A DNA stretch of 8,270 nucleotides from Candidatus Mediterraneibacter stercorigallinarum (lineage in GTDB: Bacteria > Bacillota > Clostridia > Lachnospirales > Lachnospiraceae), in contig DXCD01000238.1 in the NCBI GenBank assembly GCA_019116185.1, positions 1-8,270 of the forward strand, given 5' to 3'. Shown here piece after piece: positions 8,001-8,270 of the stretch. Numbering within the stretch: the stretch's first letter is position 1; every line of letters begins with the position of its first letter. The translations under genes were made by a program, and so were the position numbers. The notes beneath the pieces are model-generated. The model made no database searches, was not told the DNA's origin, and saw only the letters and a program-made list of their open reading frames with translations.

Positions 8001-8270
8001 AGCGCAGGAGCAGGTGGACGCGGCAGCAGACGCTCTGCAGACAGCAGTGGACGGCTTGAGAGTCAGCAAGACAATGCTGGAGTATTTCCTCAATCAGGCG
8101 AAGCTGCATGTGGAAAACGGAGATACAGCCAATGTTGTGGAATCTGTGAAGAAGCTGTTCGACGAGGCGATCGCAGAAGGCGAAGCAGTGATGGCGAAAG
8201 AGAACGCGACAAAAGAAGAAGTGGCAAACGCGACAACGAAACTGATGCTTGCAATCCAGGCGCTTGATAT
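5077..8270 (+). CDS. Secreted LamG-LamG-metallophosphoesterase protein with FIVAR stalk (3' end outside window)
   Basis: The frame is open from ATG 5077 to the right edge (1064 full codons, no stop); start supported by GGAAGGAG and a signal peptide (1-27, cleavage VSA-E). Seen in order: LamG-like jellyroll 1 (about 35-270) and 2 (about 286-508), clear tandem copies; FIVAR-like helical segment (about 511-575); calcineurin-like phosphoesterase domain (about 577-855) with D585-x-H587, G620-D621-N622, GNHD 654-657, H756 in VHQ, and GHIH 794-797, so all metal-binding motifs are present; then three FIVAR-type repeats (about 869-930, 932-994, 996 onward), the last two near-identical to the lyase stalk. 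The family hydrolyses phosphomono- or diesters with two metal ions. LamG domains often bind glycans. Activity outside the cell is inferred from the signal peptide. A sortase signal like the lyase's probably lies past the edge. The natural substrate is unknown. Confidence 0.93.
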   Translation, partial: MHVKRFTACALAAILAVTPMSTFRVSAEDTQDSSLVLYSSFDDETAADQSGHGNNGTITKDENYGTVEFVDGVNGGKAIRIVNDSAHRKTNPAANYVDFGDGLKFGTGDFSVSLWYKTDAEGVSEGDTANDDHGGNDVSLFGNKDYSVGNNRGLTIGNFSAETPADVRVNFVAQQGTRVEIRKVNICDDTWHHLAATFDRDGNMCVYVDGSLFESKSISSYKDLSIDMDGQNFVLGADGVHTYGTPGATVDELRMYSAALSADQVSGLYNMDKPVEPPVDWDALSSLYVTFDDETANDSSSYQTNGTIVGNVQFVDGVKGKAVRISNDENHRKGNTAEQYITFGRQDGVTLGTDDFTLAFWHKSEGHGASDSAVIGNKNYVSGSNIGLAVGNYHSSGTNSLNDIRMNISGIQGSRVELKNISANDDVWHYIVASFDRDGYMNVYVDGYNVGSVDMSSHAGKTVDAGEFVLGADGYFTYGADGCLLDEVRIVRKALNEEQCTTLYQAESLSYKITQMETLADLAGTEEYSQSSLDAFCTVLESIKPQAESADVETAAVLSSQLDAAYDTLQAEAAEPVLSFDLLSDVHLRDSDSSRAANFTAGLQDIAANHSDSDALVTLGDNVSFGYDNNSRTQYFDLVEQYASQIPNKLMILGNHDVRKNDSSSSNGFSSNYDVAYKAYMEDNKIYRDDPESTNIYFDKWVNGYHFIALNTEEGLKDSIYMSDAQLEWFEEKLGESEDGTANAADPEKPVFVLVHQALNDTHQRANAYGGFGDQDAQVKEILSKHPQAIVLSGHIHNGFGVSTTMDRDYGTLIDVPSYNETEYGVTENGTGYQVDVYADRVHFRARNYITHTWMPQYDIILSAPSLPAVTSEGESLTNTGYTEDSWSRFTEALTAAQSLMDTNNESMRLEVLEASINLDAAIDGLQTTNVDKSSLEALYNQYKDLYKTGYTAETWETFTEALKAAETVLADTEAAQEQVDAAADALQTAVDGLRVSKTMLEYFLNQAKLHVENGDTANVVESVKKLFDEAIAEGEAVMAKENATKEEVANATTKLMLAIQALD
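5179..6600 (+). repeat. Tandem pair of related LamG-domain coding units
   Basis: Unit 1 (5179-5886) and unit 2 (5932-6600) encode parallel motifs in the same order: FDDETA; FVDGV followed by a basic residue-rich strand; HRK; DFS/DFT with an aromatic at the W strand; GNK; W-H then FDRDG and VYVDG; LGADG; and DELR/DEVR near the end. The proteins are clearly homologous but the DNA has diverged, so this is an old internal duplication. It is protein-level repetition, not a recent DNA repeat. Confidence 0.8.
7870..8270 (+). repeat. Right arm of the >=401-bp inverted repeat (FIVAR stalk cassette in the phosphoesterase gene)
   Basis: This is the gapless inverted partner of 1354-1754 and encodes residues 932 onward. 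Mismatches cluster in the first half. After 8059 there are few: 8059-8129 is identical to the lyase arm, and two further perfect tracts of about 45 bases or more follow, the last touching the window edge. The reading frame is the same in both arms. The arm very likely extends beyond the window. Confidence 0.95.

Noticed and set aside
1354..8270. Reading the inverted repeat as a composite transposon with terminal inverted repeats
   Set aside because: The arms are coding FIVAR stalk sequence in frame, with no transposase between them, no short terminal motifs and no target-site duplication visible.

Overview
The window looks like chromosomal DNA from a Gram-positive, host-associated member of the Bacillota, most likely a Lachnospiraceae-type gut or oral bacterium (inference). 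The support is strong AGGAGG-type ribosome binding sites, a large secreted lyase with a VPKTG-type sortase signal, FIVAR stalk modules, and a C-terminal Rpn-family nuclease fragment of a kind common in that family. Coding DNA is of moderate GC; the divergent intergenic region is strikingly AT-rich.

Layout. (1) Positions 2-535, plus strand: the C-terminal part of an Rpn/PD-(D/E)XK nuclease-transposase gene that runs in from the left edge. (2) 539-594: a strong hairpin between convergent genes, probably a shared bidirectional terminator. (3) 669-4820, minus strand: a complete 1383-residue cell-wall-anchored polysaccharide lyase of family PL8 (hyaluronan/chondroitin/xanthan lyase superfamily). 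It has an N-terminal DNRLRE/CBM96-like module, an intact Asn-His-Tyr catalytic set, four FIVAR repeats and a sortase signal. (4) 4821-5076: a 256-bp AT-rich divergent control region with two RBSs, candidate promoters and clear palindromes. (5) 5077 to the right edge, plus strand: a secreted protein, at least 1064 residues and still open, with two LamG-like domains, a FIVAR-like segment, a calcineurin-like metallophosphoesterase domain with all its metal-binding motifs, and at least three more FIVAR-type repeats.

The most notable structure is that the stalk-coding parts of the two divergent genes form a gapless inverted repeat of at least 401 bp (1354-1754 against 7870-8270). It has 43 mismatches by hand count (about 89% identity), a 71-bp perfect tract, and runs off the right edge. 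Being in frame in both genes, it would let homologous recombination invert the 6.1 kb between the arms and exchange the C-terminal stalks and anchors without breaking either enzyme. How the genes work together is inferred: a divergently transcribed pair, probably under shared control, puts a glycan lyase and a glycan-binding phosphoesterase on the cell surface through near-identical stalks. The substrate of the phosphoesterase cannot be told from sequence.
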